From Nitrospira sp. (GTDB lineage Bacteria > Nitrospirota > Nitrospiria > Nitrospirales > UBA8639): a DNA stretch of 64,000 nt. Both the position numbers and the translations under genes were made by a program. Under the pieces are notes generated by a model. It had not been told where the DNA came from and did no database searches. It worked only from the letters and a program-made list of their open reading frames with translations. Every line of letters begins with the position of its first letter. Within the stretch, counting starts at the first letter, position 1. The stretch is from positions 207,653 through 271,652 of the forward strand of contig WTGX01000017.1 of assembly GCA_011523385.1 (NCBI GenBank), read 5' to 3'. Below are positions 1-6,424 of this stretch, in pieces.

Positions 1-2
1 CT

Positions 3-20
3 CCCGCCAAGAAGAAGTAA
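3..20 (+). CDS. 3' end of a CDS truncated by the window edge (Lys-rich C-terminus)
   Basis: The first bases read in one frame as Pro-Ala-Lys-Lys-Lys followed by TAA. A hairpin follows about 25 bases later, which fits the end of a gene lying off the left edge. Five codons cannot identify the protein, and the reading may be chance. Confidence 0.35.
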   Translation, partial: PAKKK

Positions 21-45
21 ACCTTCTCTCCGCTTAACGACACTG

Positions 46-71
46 CTGGGAGTAGATCCGTCTACTCCCAG
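46..71 (+). terminator. Strong hairpin, likely transcription terminator of the upstream gene
   Basis: An 11-base perfect inverted repeat (CTGGGAGTAGA and its complement) surrounds a TCCG tetraloop. No T-run follows, so it may act as a weak or Rho-assisted terminator, or as a 3' stabilising hairpin, for the gene ending near base 20. It lies about 65 bases before lipB. Confidence 0.55.
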
Positions 72-137
72 TCAGCCCTCCCGATCCGTTCCCAGGTTTT
101 GCGTGCCGCAATGGAGCAGGCGTAAAATCGATCCTCC

Positions 138-884
138 ATGGATCCTTTGTCCTTACGATCGTTGACGCCACGGCCCGGTTTTCGTTCGGAGCTTCCCGGT
201 GAGGTACTCTCGCTTCCGCTTACGGACTATGACGCGGCTCGCCGACTGCAATGGCGTCTTCACGAAGAACGGGTTTCAGACGTTCGACCGGATACGTTGG
301 TGTTGCTGGAACACGAGCCCGTGCTGACGCTCGGCCGGACCGCCAAGGACGCGCATTGGAATGAGGCAGGCGCAGGGTCCGGGGTTCACGGTCTTCGGGT
401 GATTGCAAGTGAACGCGGCGGGTCCGTGACTTACCACGGACCCGGGCAGGTAGTTGGGTACCCGATCGTGAAACTCAAACACTTTTGTCCAGGCCCGAAG
501 GCGTACATGCGCATGTTGGAAGAGGTGATCATTCGTGTGTTGTCGGAATGGGGGATCAAAGGACGGCGCGTGAACAAGTTCGTCGGGGTTTGGGTGCGGG
601 ATCCCGTCGACCCTGACGGGCCCTTGGCGAAAATCGCGGCAATGGGGGTGAAAATCACTCGTGGCGTGACCTTGCACGGCTTTGCGTTGAACGTCACGGT
701 CGATCTCGCGCCGTATGCCGGGATCGTGCCGTGCGGCATTGAGGGCTGCCGCGTCACGTCAATGGCCGAAGTGCTGAGCAGGAAGGTCGAGCCGAACGAA
801 GTCCGTGACCGGATCACGCGATGTTTCGGGGACGTGTTCGGACTGGACTGGAAAGACTCACGCGGTGAGCGGGGCGCGGCGTGA
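138..884 (+). CDS. lipB: Octanoyltransferase LipB
   Basis: LipB moves the octanoyl group from octanoyl-ACP to the lipoyl domains of E2 and GcvH proteins, the first step of endogenous lipoate synthesis in the cytoplasm. The family signature RGGSVTYHGPGQ is at residues 93-104. The conserved lysine (Lys165, in AKIAAMGV) and the catalytic cysteine of the PCG motif (Cys199) are both present. The 248-residue length is slightly long because of about 25 extra N-terminal residues; a later start cannot be excluded since no clear Shine-Dalgarno precedes the ATG. No lipA is adjacent. The downstream SDR gene is convergent. Confidence 0.95.
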   Translation: MDPLSLRSLTPRPGFRSELPGEVLSLPLTDYDAARRLQWRLHEERVSDVRPDTLVLLEHEPVLTLGRTAKDAHWNEAGAGSGVHGLRVIASERGGSVTYHGPGQVVGYPIVKLKHFCPGPKAYMRMLEEVIIRVLSEWGIKGRRVNKFVGVWVRDPVDPDGPLAKIAAMGVKITRGVTLHGFALNVTVDLAPYAGIVPCGIEGCRVTSMAEVLSRKVEPNEVRDRITRCFGDVFGLDWKDSRGERGAA

Positions 885-890
885 GCCGCG

Positions 891-1625
891 TTACAGGCCC
901 CAGCCGCCGCTGACGTGAATGTTCGTGCCCGTCACGTACTGGGCCTCATCGGATAACAGATACGTCACCACTGAGACAATGTCGTTCACTTCGCCGATGG
1001 CCCCGGCCGGAATTTTTTTCGCCATCCCATCGAGTTCTCCCGGCGGGGCGCTTCCCGAATCAATAAAGCCCGGTGAAATCGCATTGACCGTAATTCCGTG
1101 CGGGGCCAACAGTTTCGCCAGGGTCCGTGTCAAGATCAGAATGCCCGCCTTGGCGATATAATGCGCCGTGACCATGGGCTGGGCTTCCATCTTGTCCGCG
1201 TTGGCCATGCCGAACGAGATGATGCGACCGTACCGTCGCGCTTTCATGCCGGGCGCAACCGCCTGGGCCAAATAAAAAATCGGGTGCAGATTATTGGTAA
1301 ACATGTCCGACCAGCCTTCCGGTGTTTCGTCAAACAGGTTGACCCGATGATACGGCCCTGCCCCGTTCACCAGGACGTCGATCTTCCCCCAGCGCTCTTC
1401 AACCTGCCGAACCAAGTCCCGGCAGGCCGCGGGATCGGACACGTCGCAACGAACGGCGAACCCTTGACCGCCTCGCTCGACGATAGCCTGAGTGGCCGCA
1501 GTGGCATCCTGTTCGCTGGTTCGATAGCAAATGGCAACGGACCATCCCCGTGTTGCCAGTTCGAGGGCAATTCCTTTTCCGATACCGCGCGCGCCACCGG
1601 TGATCAGGACGACTTTCGGTTCCAT
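891..1625 (-). CDS. SDR-family NAD(P)-dependent oxidoreductase with an altered active site
   Basis: A Rossmann-fold short-chain dehydrogenase of 244 residues. It has the cofactor motif TGGARGIG (residues 9-16), the NGAG motif (87-90) and a C-terminal SGGWGL typical of FabG-like enzymes. I start it at the ATG preceded by GAAGGAGG; an upstream in-frame start would add 26 poorly fitting residues. The catalytic region is unusual. Where FabG has Ser there is Met140, and Tyr156 and Lys159 are separated by two residues instead of three, with His155 in the usual Tyr column. Substrate is not predictable; a pteridine, acyl or sugar substrate are all possible. It is convergent with lipB with a 6-base gap. 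Confidence 0.85.
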   Translation of the reverse strand: MEPKVVLITGGARGIGKGIALELATRGWSVAICYRTSEQDATAATQAIVERGGQGFAVRCDVSDPAACRDLVRQVEERWGKIDVLVNGAGPYHRVNLFDETPEGWSDMFTNNLHPIFYLAQAVAPGMKARRYGRIISFGMANADKMEAQPMVTAHYIAKAGILILTRTLAKLLAPHGITVNAISPGFIDSGSAPPGELDGMAKKIPAGAIGEVNDIVSVVTYLLSDEAQYVTGTNIHVSGGWGL

Positions 1626-2010
1626 GGCCGTGCCTCCTTCTGTCGCAATGATAAACGTTGCCGCGAAAAATGGGAAATAATCATTCGTGTACGCGTTCCC
1701 CAATTTACCAAAGGGTCATCCTGAACTTGTCGAAGGAAGGAATCTGCTTGCTGTCATCCCTGTAAATGTTCGCTAATTCGTTGACACGTTCGTTGTCTCT
1801 TTCCGTCATCCCCGACCCCGGGCAAAAGGAATATTTTCATCGACGACAAATTGCACGTGTTCCTCACTCGGGATAGGATTTTCTCTTTTCTTTTAGCCTT
1901 GGTATATCATAAAATTTCATTATTGGTCGGTGAAGAGCGTAGGCTGGTGAAACACCGGTATACCTGAATGATTGCGACAAATACATGAAGCGACGAGGAA
2001 GGGGGAGGGA
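1626..2010. other. Intergenic region with a short dispersed-repeat copy
   Basis: 385 bases without a convincing gene, between the SDR gene and bcp, which point away from each other and so must both have promoters here. Around 1716-1742 lies a repeat of the 'CCTGAACTTGTCGAAGGA' type, also seen in variant form near 34000, 44770, 56945 and 58810. The stretch 1860-1925 is A+T-rich and may carry the bcp promoter, but no clear -35/-10 pair stands out. Confidence 0.5.
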
Positions 2011-2607
2011 ATGGCCCAGAAAACCAAGGTAACGAAAAAACCAGCGCCAGCCGGGGGTACGAAGAAGACCGTCACAAAAAAATCAAGCACGCCGGCCAAA
2101 GCCAAAGCGACGAAGGCCGCGAACCCCGGACCTTCGACCCAGCAGTTGAAAGTCGGACAGAAGGCTCCGGCTTTTACCTTGCCGAATCAGGACGGAAAAA
2201 TCGTGCGGCTCTCCGACTTCAAGGGGAAAAAGGTCGTGCTGTATTTTTATCCCAAAGACGACACGCCCGGTTGCACCAAAGAGTCCTGTGCCTTTCGTGA
2301 CGGCCTGGAAGAAATTCATGACAGCGGTGCCGTAGTGCTGGGGATCAGCGCAGATTCCGTGGACTCGCACAAGAAGTTTGTAAAAAAGTACAACCTGAAT
2401 TTCCCGTTGCTCAGTGACGAAAAGAAAACCGTGGTGCAGGCTTACGGCGTGTGGAAAGAAAAATCATTGTACGGCCGGAAATTTATGGGCATCGAGCGCA
2501 CGACGTTCATTATCGATGAACAAGGCAAGCTCGATGATATCTTCCAAAAGGTCAAAGTGGATGGTCACTTGGAGGAAGTCCTCGCGGAACTCGACGTCAT
2601 GCCCTAG
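2011..2607 (+). CDS. bcp: Thioredoxin-dependent peroxiredoxin (Bcp/PrxQ) with a lysine-rich N-terminal tail
   Basis: An atypical 2-Cys peroxiredoxin that reduces H2O2 and organic peroxides. The motif PGCTKESC places the peroxidatic Cys88 and resolving Cys93 five residues apart, as in Bcp/PrxQ. Residues 1-42 are a low-complexity tail of Lys, Ala, Pro and Thr resembling bacterial histone-H1-like tails; normal Bcp begins near residue 44 ([10 protein letters not shown]) and is about 155 residues long. The ATG at 2011 follows GGGGGAGGG; an upstream TTG at 1972 would add 13 residues and is less likely. The tail may tether the enzyme to nucleic acid or another polyanion, which is an inference. Transcribed alone. 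Confidence 0.93.
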   Translation: MAQKTKVTKKPAPAGGTKKTVTKKSSTPAKAKATKAANPGPSTQQLKVGQKAPAFTLPNQDGKIVRLSDFKGKKVVLYFYPKDDTPGCTKESCAFRDGLEEIHDSGAVVLGISADSVDSHKKFVKKYNLNFPLLSDEKKTVVQAYGVWKEKSLYGRKFMGIERTTFIIDEQGKLDDIFQKVKVDGHLEEVLAELDVMP

Positions 2608-2828
2608 CGGGGAGCCCTACTTTAGATGATAATTCTAGTCTAGATTTTTGCTGTGTGCGCTGCTATGGTCTATGGTAGATCATAGAAGAGCATGTAAAAG
2701 CCAACCGTGAAGGTAGTAAGTAGCAGCAACGATGAGATAATTCCCCGACCTGCCCGTGAGGCTCGAGAGTATTGCCTTGCAGTACTTGATCAAAGAAGTT
2801 TCAAATTCCAGCACTTGACTCCTTCTGG

Positions 2829-2834
2829 TACAAT
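2829..2834 (+). promoter_or_regulatory. Possible -10 element of the RiPP operon
   Basis: TACAAT ends ten bases before the radical SAM ATG and there is no Shine-Dalgarno between them, so the message could be leaderless. No matching -35 at 16-18 bases is evident (TTGACT at 2815 is too close), so this is tentative. Confidence 0.3.
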
Positions 2835-2843
2835 CGTTAGCCC

Positions 2844-4055
2844 ATGGTTGCGCTAAACGCCTCGACGGTGGTTGACACAGTACTGCTCAAGGTTGCAAGT
2901 CGGTGTAACCTCGATTGCACCTATTGTTACGTCTATCATATGGACGATGACGGTTGGCGCGGTCAACCGAAGTGCATGCCCGAGGCAGTTCAACTGGCAA
3001 CTGTCCAACAACTCGCTGACCTTTATACCCACCAGAGGAAACCATTTAGTGTCGTGCTGCATGGTGGAGAACCATTGCTGATCGGGGTCGATCGTTTGCG
3101 CGGCTTATGCAGTCAGCTTCGCTCCGCACTTCCGGTGCTCTGCGGTGTTTACGTTCAGACGAATGGAATACTTCTTACCGACGAGATTATCGACATCTTT
3201 GTCCAGTTCGATGTCGGGGTCTCTATCAGCATCGACGGCCCCTCTGATGTGCATGACAGATTTCGCGTCGATCTCCGGGGGCGTGGATCGTACGAGCGTG
3301 TTCGCAGTGCGATTAGTCGGCTGACCGCGCGAGAGGATGCACGTCCTTTGTTCACCGGTGTTCTGGCGGTGATCGATCCCAATTCTAGTCCCGGTTCTGT
3401 TTATGCCTCACTCAAGGCCACCGGCACTCCGAGCATCGATTTCTTGGTTCGCGACGGGAATCACACGCGTCTACCATTCGGGAAGGCAAGCGCCGAGTCA
3501 ACCGAGTTTGGACGTTGGATGGTCGAATTGCTCGACATTTATCTCAGCGACCCGGAGCCTCCGCGTGTGAGGATCTTCGATGACATGCTCCGACTCATTC
3601 TTGGAGGGCAGGCTCAGAAAGAAGGAGTTGGCACTACTGACTACGGTATTCTCGTGATCGAGACAGATGGTCGAATCAACAAGAATGATACATTGAAGGT
3701 GGCTCACAAGGATGCAGACCGCTTTGAACAGACATCATGGTCCATTTTTTCAGATAGATTGCTCGATATCGTCCGCAGCCGTGCCTGCGAAGATTACTAT
3801 CGCCAGCAACGGCCAACCGCCTCCGCATGCCGTGTCTGTCCTGAGCTAAAAGTCTGCGGCGGCGGGATGGTAGCGCATCGATGGAGTGACGATCGTGGTT
3901 TCGACAATCCGTCCGTCTTTTGCGCCGATCAGCTATTGCTAATAAAACGAATGCGAGAATGGGTCGCTCGGCCCATGGTCGCGAGAACAGCAAAAGGAGG
4001 TATTTATGGACAACCCGAAGAGCTCCAACGAACCCGAGGAGTCGCAGTTAGTTGA
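2844..4055 (+). CDS. Cyclophane-forming radical SAM/SPASM peptide maturase (FxsB/GrrM-like)
   Basis: Predicted to use S-adenosylmethionine and a 4Fe-4S cluster to make C-C bonds between an aromatic ring and the beta-carbon of a nearby residue in a ribosomal peptide. The radical SAM motif CNLDCTYC gives Cys21, Cys25 and Cys28. HGGEPLL follows near residue 73. The C-terminal SPASM region has Cys329, Cys332, Cys338 and Cys360 for auxiliary clusters. The opening KVASRCNLDCTYCYVY closely resembles FxsB-type maturases. The last 50 bases overlap the precursor gene in another frame, so maturase and substrate are translationally linked. It heads a four-gene operon with two oxygenases. The exact subfamily is not settled from sequence alone; the three-residue (Tyr/His)-x-Arg substrate motifs point to the triceptide maturases. 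Confidence 0.9.
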   Translation: MVALNASTVVDTVLLKVASRCNLDCTYCYVYHMDDDGWRGQPKCMPEAVQLATVQQLADLYTHQRKPFSVVLHGGEPLLIGVDRLRGLCSQLRSALPVLCGVYVQTNGILLTDEIIDIFVQFDVGVSISIDGPSDVHDRFRVDLRGRGSYERVRSAISRLTAREDARPLFTGVLAVIDPNSSPGSVYASLKATGTPSIDFLVRDGNHTRLPFGKASAESTEFGRWMVELLDIYLSDPEPPRVRIFDDMLRLILGGQAQKEGVGTTDYGILVIETDGRINKNDTLKVAHKDADRFEQTSWSIFSDRLLDIVRSRACEDYYRQQRPTASACRVCPELKVCGGGMVAHRWSDDRGFDNPSVFCADQLLLIKRMREWVARPMVARTAKGGIYGQPEELQRTRGVAVS

Positions 4056-4191
4056 GAACTCCGAGCTTGAGCCGAATAGCATGAGTAGCGTCGCTTTAGC
4101 TCGCCTTGTCGAGGAAGTGCGGAACAACGGTGACGGCGGACCTACCTCCTCGACAGTCTATAATCGTACGTATAACCGCCACAACAGATGA
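4006..4191 (+). CDS. Triceptide-type RiPP precursor peptide with three (Tyr/His)-Asn-Arg motifs
   Basis: A 61-residue peptide whose ATG lies inside the maturase gene behind a perfect AAAGGAGG. The leader (about residues 1-48) is acidic, rich in Glu, Asn and Ser. It contains an amphipathic helix-like stretch, SSVALARLVEEVRNN (27-41), a plausible recognition sequence for the maturase. The last ten residues are Tyr-Asn-Arg (52-54), Thr55, Tyr-Asn-Arg (56-58) and His-Asn-Arg (59-61), ending exactly at the stop codon. Three-residue cyclophane makers are known to join the aromatic residue to the side chain two residues later, so up to three Tyr/His-to-Arg rings are predicted. I recall similar multi-cyclophane precursors (AmcA-like) but cannot confirm the family here. 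No cleavage site such as Gly-Gly next to the core is clear; GDGG at 42-45 is the nearest candidate. Confidence 0.85.
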   Translation: MDNPKSSNEPEESQLVENSELEPNSMSSVALARLVEEVRNNGDGGPTSSTVYNRTYNRHNR

Positions 4192-4212
4192 CTGACGTTT
4201 CGCTGTCTCTCC

Positions 4213-4830
4213 ATGCCTCCTCCCTATGAACTATTGCGGGAGAGCGCTCTTGAAGTGGTAGAGCTTCGCGATGTGCCTTTCCGCTATTTCCTCGCGCGGC
4301 ATTGCCTTGCGCCCAACATTGTGCAGACGCTCCTCGAGTGGTTCGAGACTGATGCGCCTTGGCAACTTGTTGAAACCGATTTCTACCAACAGTATGAGTT
4401 CAGAATGCTCAACGTCGCTCTTCCGGAGAATGTTTCCCCGTTGACCTCTCCGGATAACTTCTCAACACTCCGTCGAGAGATGGCAGAGATATTTGATGTA
4501 GCATTTGATGAGCGGATCCTGCTCGTAGCGCACAAGCTGGTGCCAGGCCAGCGAATTGCCATTCACAACGACTATCTCGTTGGCAAAGAAACCCATCGCC
4601 TGACGATTCAAATCAATCGTGGCCTGCGTGATGAGGACGGTGGGCTTTTTATGCTATTCAATAGCTTCGAACCGAGTGATATCCATCGGATTATCAGGCC
4701 GGTCTGCGGAAGCGTGATCGGTTTCGAGATCGGTGAGAACTCCCATCATGCGGTTTCCCTGCTGCATGGTGGAGAACGCTACACGCTCGTGTATTCGTTT
4801 TATGCCAAGCGGAATTCGAGAATCGTTTAG
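4213..4830 (+). CDS. 2OG-Fe(II) oxygenase of the RiPP cluster
   Basis: A 205-residue cupin-fold dioxygenase predicted to use 2-oxoglutarate, O2 and Fe(II). The iron triad is visible as His118 and Asp120 in IAIHND, plus His178 or His179 in NSHHAVS. Arg189 (GERYTLVYSFY), ten residues later, would bind the 2-oxoglutarate carboxylate. The gene starts 21 bases after the precursor stop. Position and size match the small dioxygenases that accompany radical SAM cyclophane clusters, so the likely job is hydroxylation or oxidation of the cyclised core. Which residue it modifies cannot be read from the sequence. Confidence 0.85.
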   Translation: MPPPYELLRESALEVVELRDVPFRYFLARHCLAPNIVQTLLEWFETDAPWQLVETDFYQQYEFRMLNVALPENVSPLTSPDNFSTLRREMAEIFDVAFDERILLVAHKLVPGQRIAIHNDYLVGKETHRLTIQINRGLRDEDGGLFMLFNSFEPSDIHRIIRPVCGSVIGFEIGENSHHAVSLLHGGERYTLVYSFYAKRNSRIV

Positions 4831-5674
4831 CGCAACATTCTCTCAATCGGCTGAACCGTGGTTTCCAGGCATCGCCGAACCGATGACCGCGATCACTTGG
4901 CAAGCAAGTGCGCGTCATGGATTTGTCATGTCGAACTACGGAACACATCGATGGCTGGCGAGCGATCCAATGGCCGATCGCTTGGAAATTGCCACGTTGG
5001 ATCTCGGTGATTCCCTTGAGTGCCGAATCGAAAAATTGCCAGTGCCAAGCCGTGTGCGCTACGAAAGATCAGGCTTGGCCTTTCTTGAATCTCTCAGCAT
5101 TAAAACTCATATTGTAACCGTCCGATCGGCCCTCTCCCTCATTGCCTTGGTTCCAAGTCTGTATGCAACTGTCGCAGCATATCTGCGGACACTGCACGTT
5201 CTACAAGCACGCGGAACAGATTTTGATGTCAGTCATAGCGATCCGGAAGTGCCTTTCTCGATTTTCGTATCAATCCCTTCTGGTGAACGAGAAGGCAAAT
5301 TACGCCTTGCGGAGTCGATCATTCATGAATGTATGCATCTCCAACTCACCATGATTGAGAACGAGTTGCCGCTTGTCTGCGACCGAAACGCGCTGTATTT
5401 CTCCCCATGGCAGGCAACATGGCGGCCGCTCAGTGGTGTTCTGCATGGTCTGTACGTGTTCTCCGTGATAGACGCCTATTTTCGAGCCTTGGGTCGAAGT
5501 TGTTCGCTCACGCAAGACGAGAAAGCGTTCGTTGCCAAGCGTCGAGAACAGATCGCTCAGGAGGTTTTACAAATCGCTGATCTTGCCAATGTTGAAGGTC
5601 TGACTAATGAGGGTGGAATCCTGGTCGGGCGACTTCTACGGCGCTTTGGCTTGGATAGGCTCCGTCCCGTGTAG
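4802..5674 (+). CDS. HExxH-type (alpha-ketoglutarate-dependent) peptide beta-hydroxylase-like protein
   Basis: The key motif is His-Glu-Cys-Met-His at residues 175-179 (numbered from the start at 4802), followed by a conserved SPWQATWRPLSGVLHGLYVF block. This matches the 'HEXXH motif' proteins known as partners of FxsB-type radical SAM enzymes; fused and free members have been described as alpha-ketoglutarate-dependent beta-hydroxylases rather than proteases. The start is uncertain. ATG 4802 overlaps the end of the 2OG gene by 29 bases and suggests translational coupling; the frame stays open to 4733, and ATG 4883 is also possible. It is the last gene of the operon. Its final 39 bases overlap the convergent HNH gene. 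Confidence 0.8.
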   Translation: MPSGIRESFSATFSQSAEPWFPGIAEPMTAITWQASARHGFVMSNYGTHRWLASDPMADRLEIATLDLGDSLECRIEKLPVPSRVRYERSGLAFLESLSIKTHIVTVRSALSLIALVPSLYATVAAYLRTLHVLQARGTDFDVSHSDPEVPFSIFVSIPSGEREGKLRLAESIIHECMHLQLTMIENELPLVCDRNALYFSPWQATWRPLSGVLHGLYVFSVIDAYFRALGRSCSLTQDEKAFVAKRREQIAQEVLQIADLANVEGLTNEGGILVGRLLRRFGLDRLRPV

Positions 5675-6424
5675 AAAGTCAGTGGCCATGGCGCTGAACA
5701 CTGCCGCTGGCTGAACCGCGGCCGTAAGCTCGCTACGAGCATCTTTCAACAATTGTCTAGATCCGCGGTCTGGATTACGGGTAAAAATCTCAACAATTTC
5801 TAATAGCCGTCTAAGCTCTTTCAAACGCGTCAATCGTTCTTCGACAAGTGTGACTCGATTAAGGCCGACGATCTCAATCGTTTTTCGTCCGGCTTTGGTC
5901 GAACCAACGGCGATCTCATCTCGAAATTTGATATGACAACAAGGGTCTTCCTGACCACCAGGGTTAAGAATAAGTGGCCTCTCATTGGCTATATCATCAG
6001 TGTGGGAACGAGCGCGCCTACGGGGATTAGCTAACGGGAAGTAATTCTTCTTGTTGTTTCTATTGCATACTTGGCAACACCAATACAAATTGTCCCATGA
6101 ATAGGCCAACCAATAATAGCCAGGGATTAGCCTCGACGAATTCTTATCTTGTTGCACAGCTCCCTTGGGTCGGTAGTGCTCTACATCGGCTGCCGCGAAC
6201 GCTTCAAACCGTCCTTCGCAAAAACAACATTTTCCATGTTGGACTGTGCGCAGAGTATCTTTGACTGAGTTATGGCCGTAGATTGTTGGTTCAAATATGA
6301 ACTTTCTGGTTCCACTCAAATAGTCCATTGGATTTGCGGCATAAGCTGCGCAATCTTTTTGGGTGCGGGCAACTCCCGCCTCTCCTAGGTTTGTGGGGGT
6401 GGGTGGTTTGCACACCCGAATCAT
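5636..6424 (-). CDS. ptuB: Septu-like HNH endonuclease PtuB (TIGR02646-type)
   Basis: A 262-residue nuclease subunit. The HNH/zinc pattern is clear: GKCCFCE near residue 65, DVEHYRPKG near 80 (catalytic His), and WCCQVCNRNNKKNYFPL near 115-130. These are the hallmarks of the HNH partner in Septu and in PtuAB-carrying retron defences. Its ATG overlaps the stop of the ATPase gene by four bases (ATGA), so the two are translated together. No reverse transcriptase is nearby, which favours free-standing Septu over a retron. The 3' end overlaps the convergent RiPP hydroxylase gene by 39 bases. Confidence 0.85.
   Translation of the reverse strand: MIRVCKPPTPTNLGEAGVARTQKDCAAYAANPMDYLSGTRKFIFEPTIYGHNSVKDTLRTVQHGKCCFCEGRFEAFAAADVEHYRPKGAVQQDKNSSRLIPGYYWLAYSWDNLYWCCQVCNRNNKKNYFPLANPRRRARSHTDDIANERPLILNPGGQEDPCCHIKFRDEIAVGSTKAGRKTIEIVGLNRVTLVEERLTRLKELRRLLEIVEIFTRNPDRGSRQLLKDARSELTAAVQPAAVFSAMATDFLHGTEPIQAKAP

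Noticed and set aside
2815..2834. TTGACT and TACAAT as a full sigma-70 promoter for the RiPP operon
   Set aside because: The two hexamers are only eight bases apart. Only the -10-like element is kept, at low confidence.
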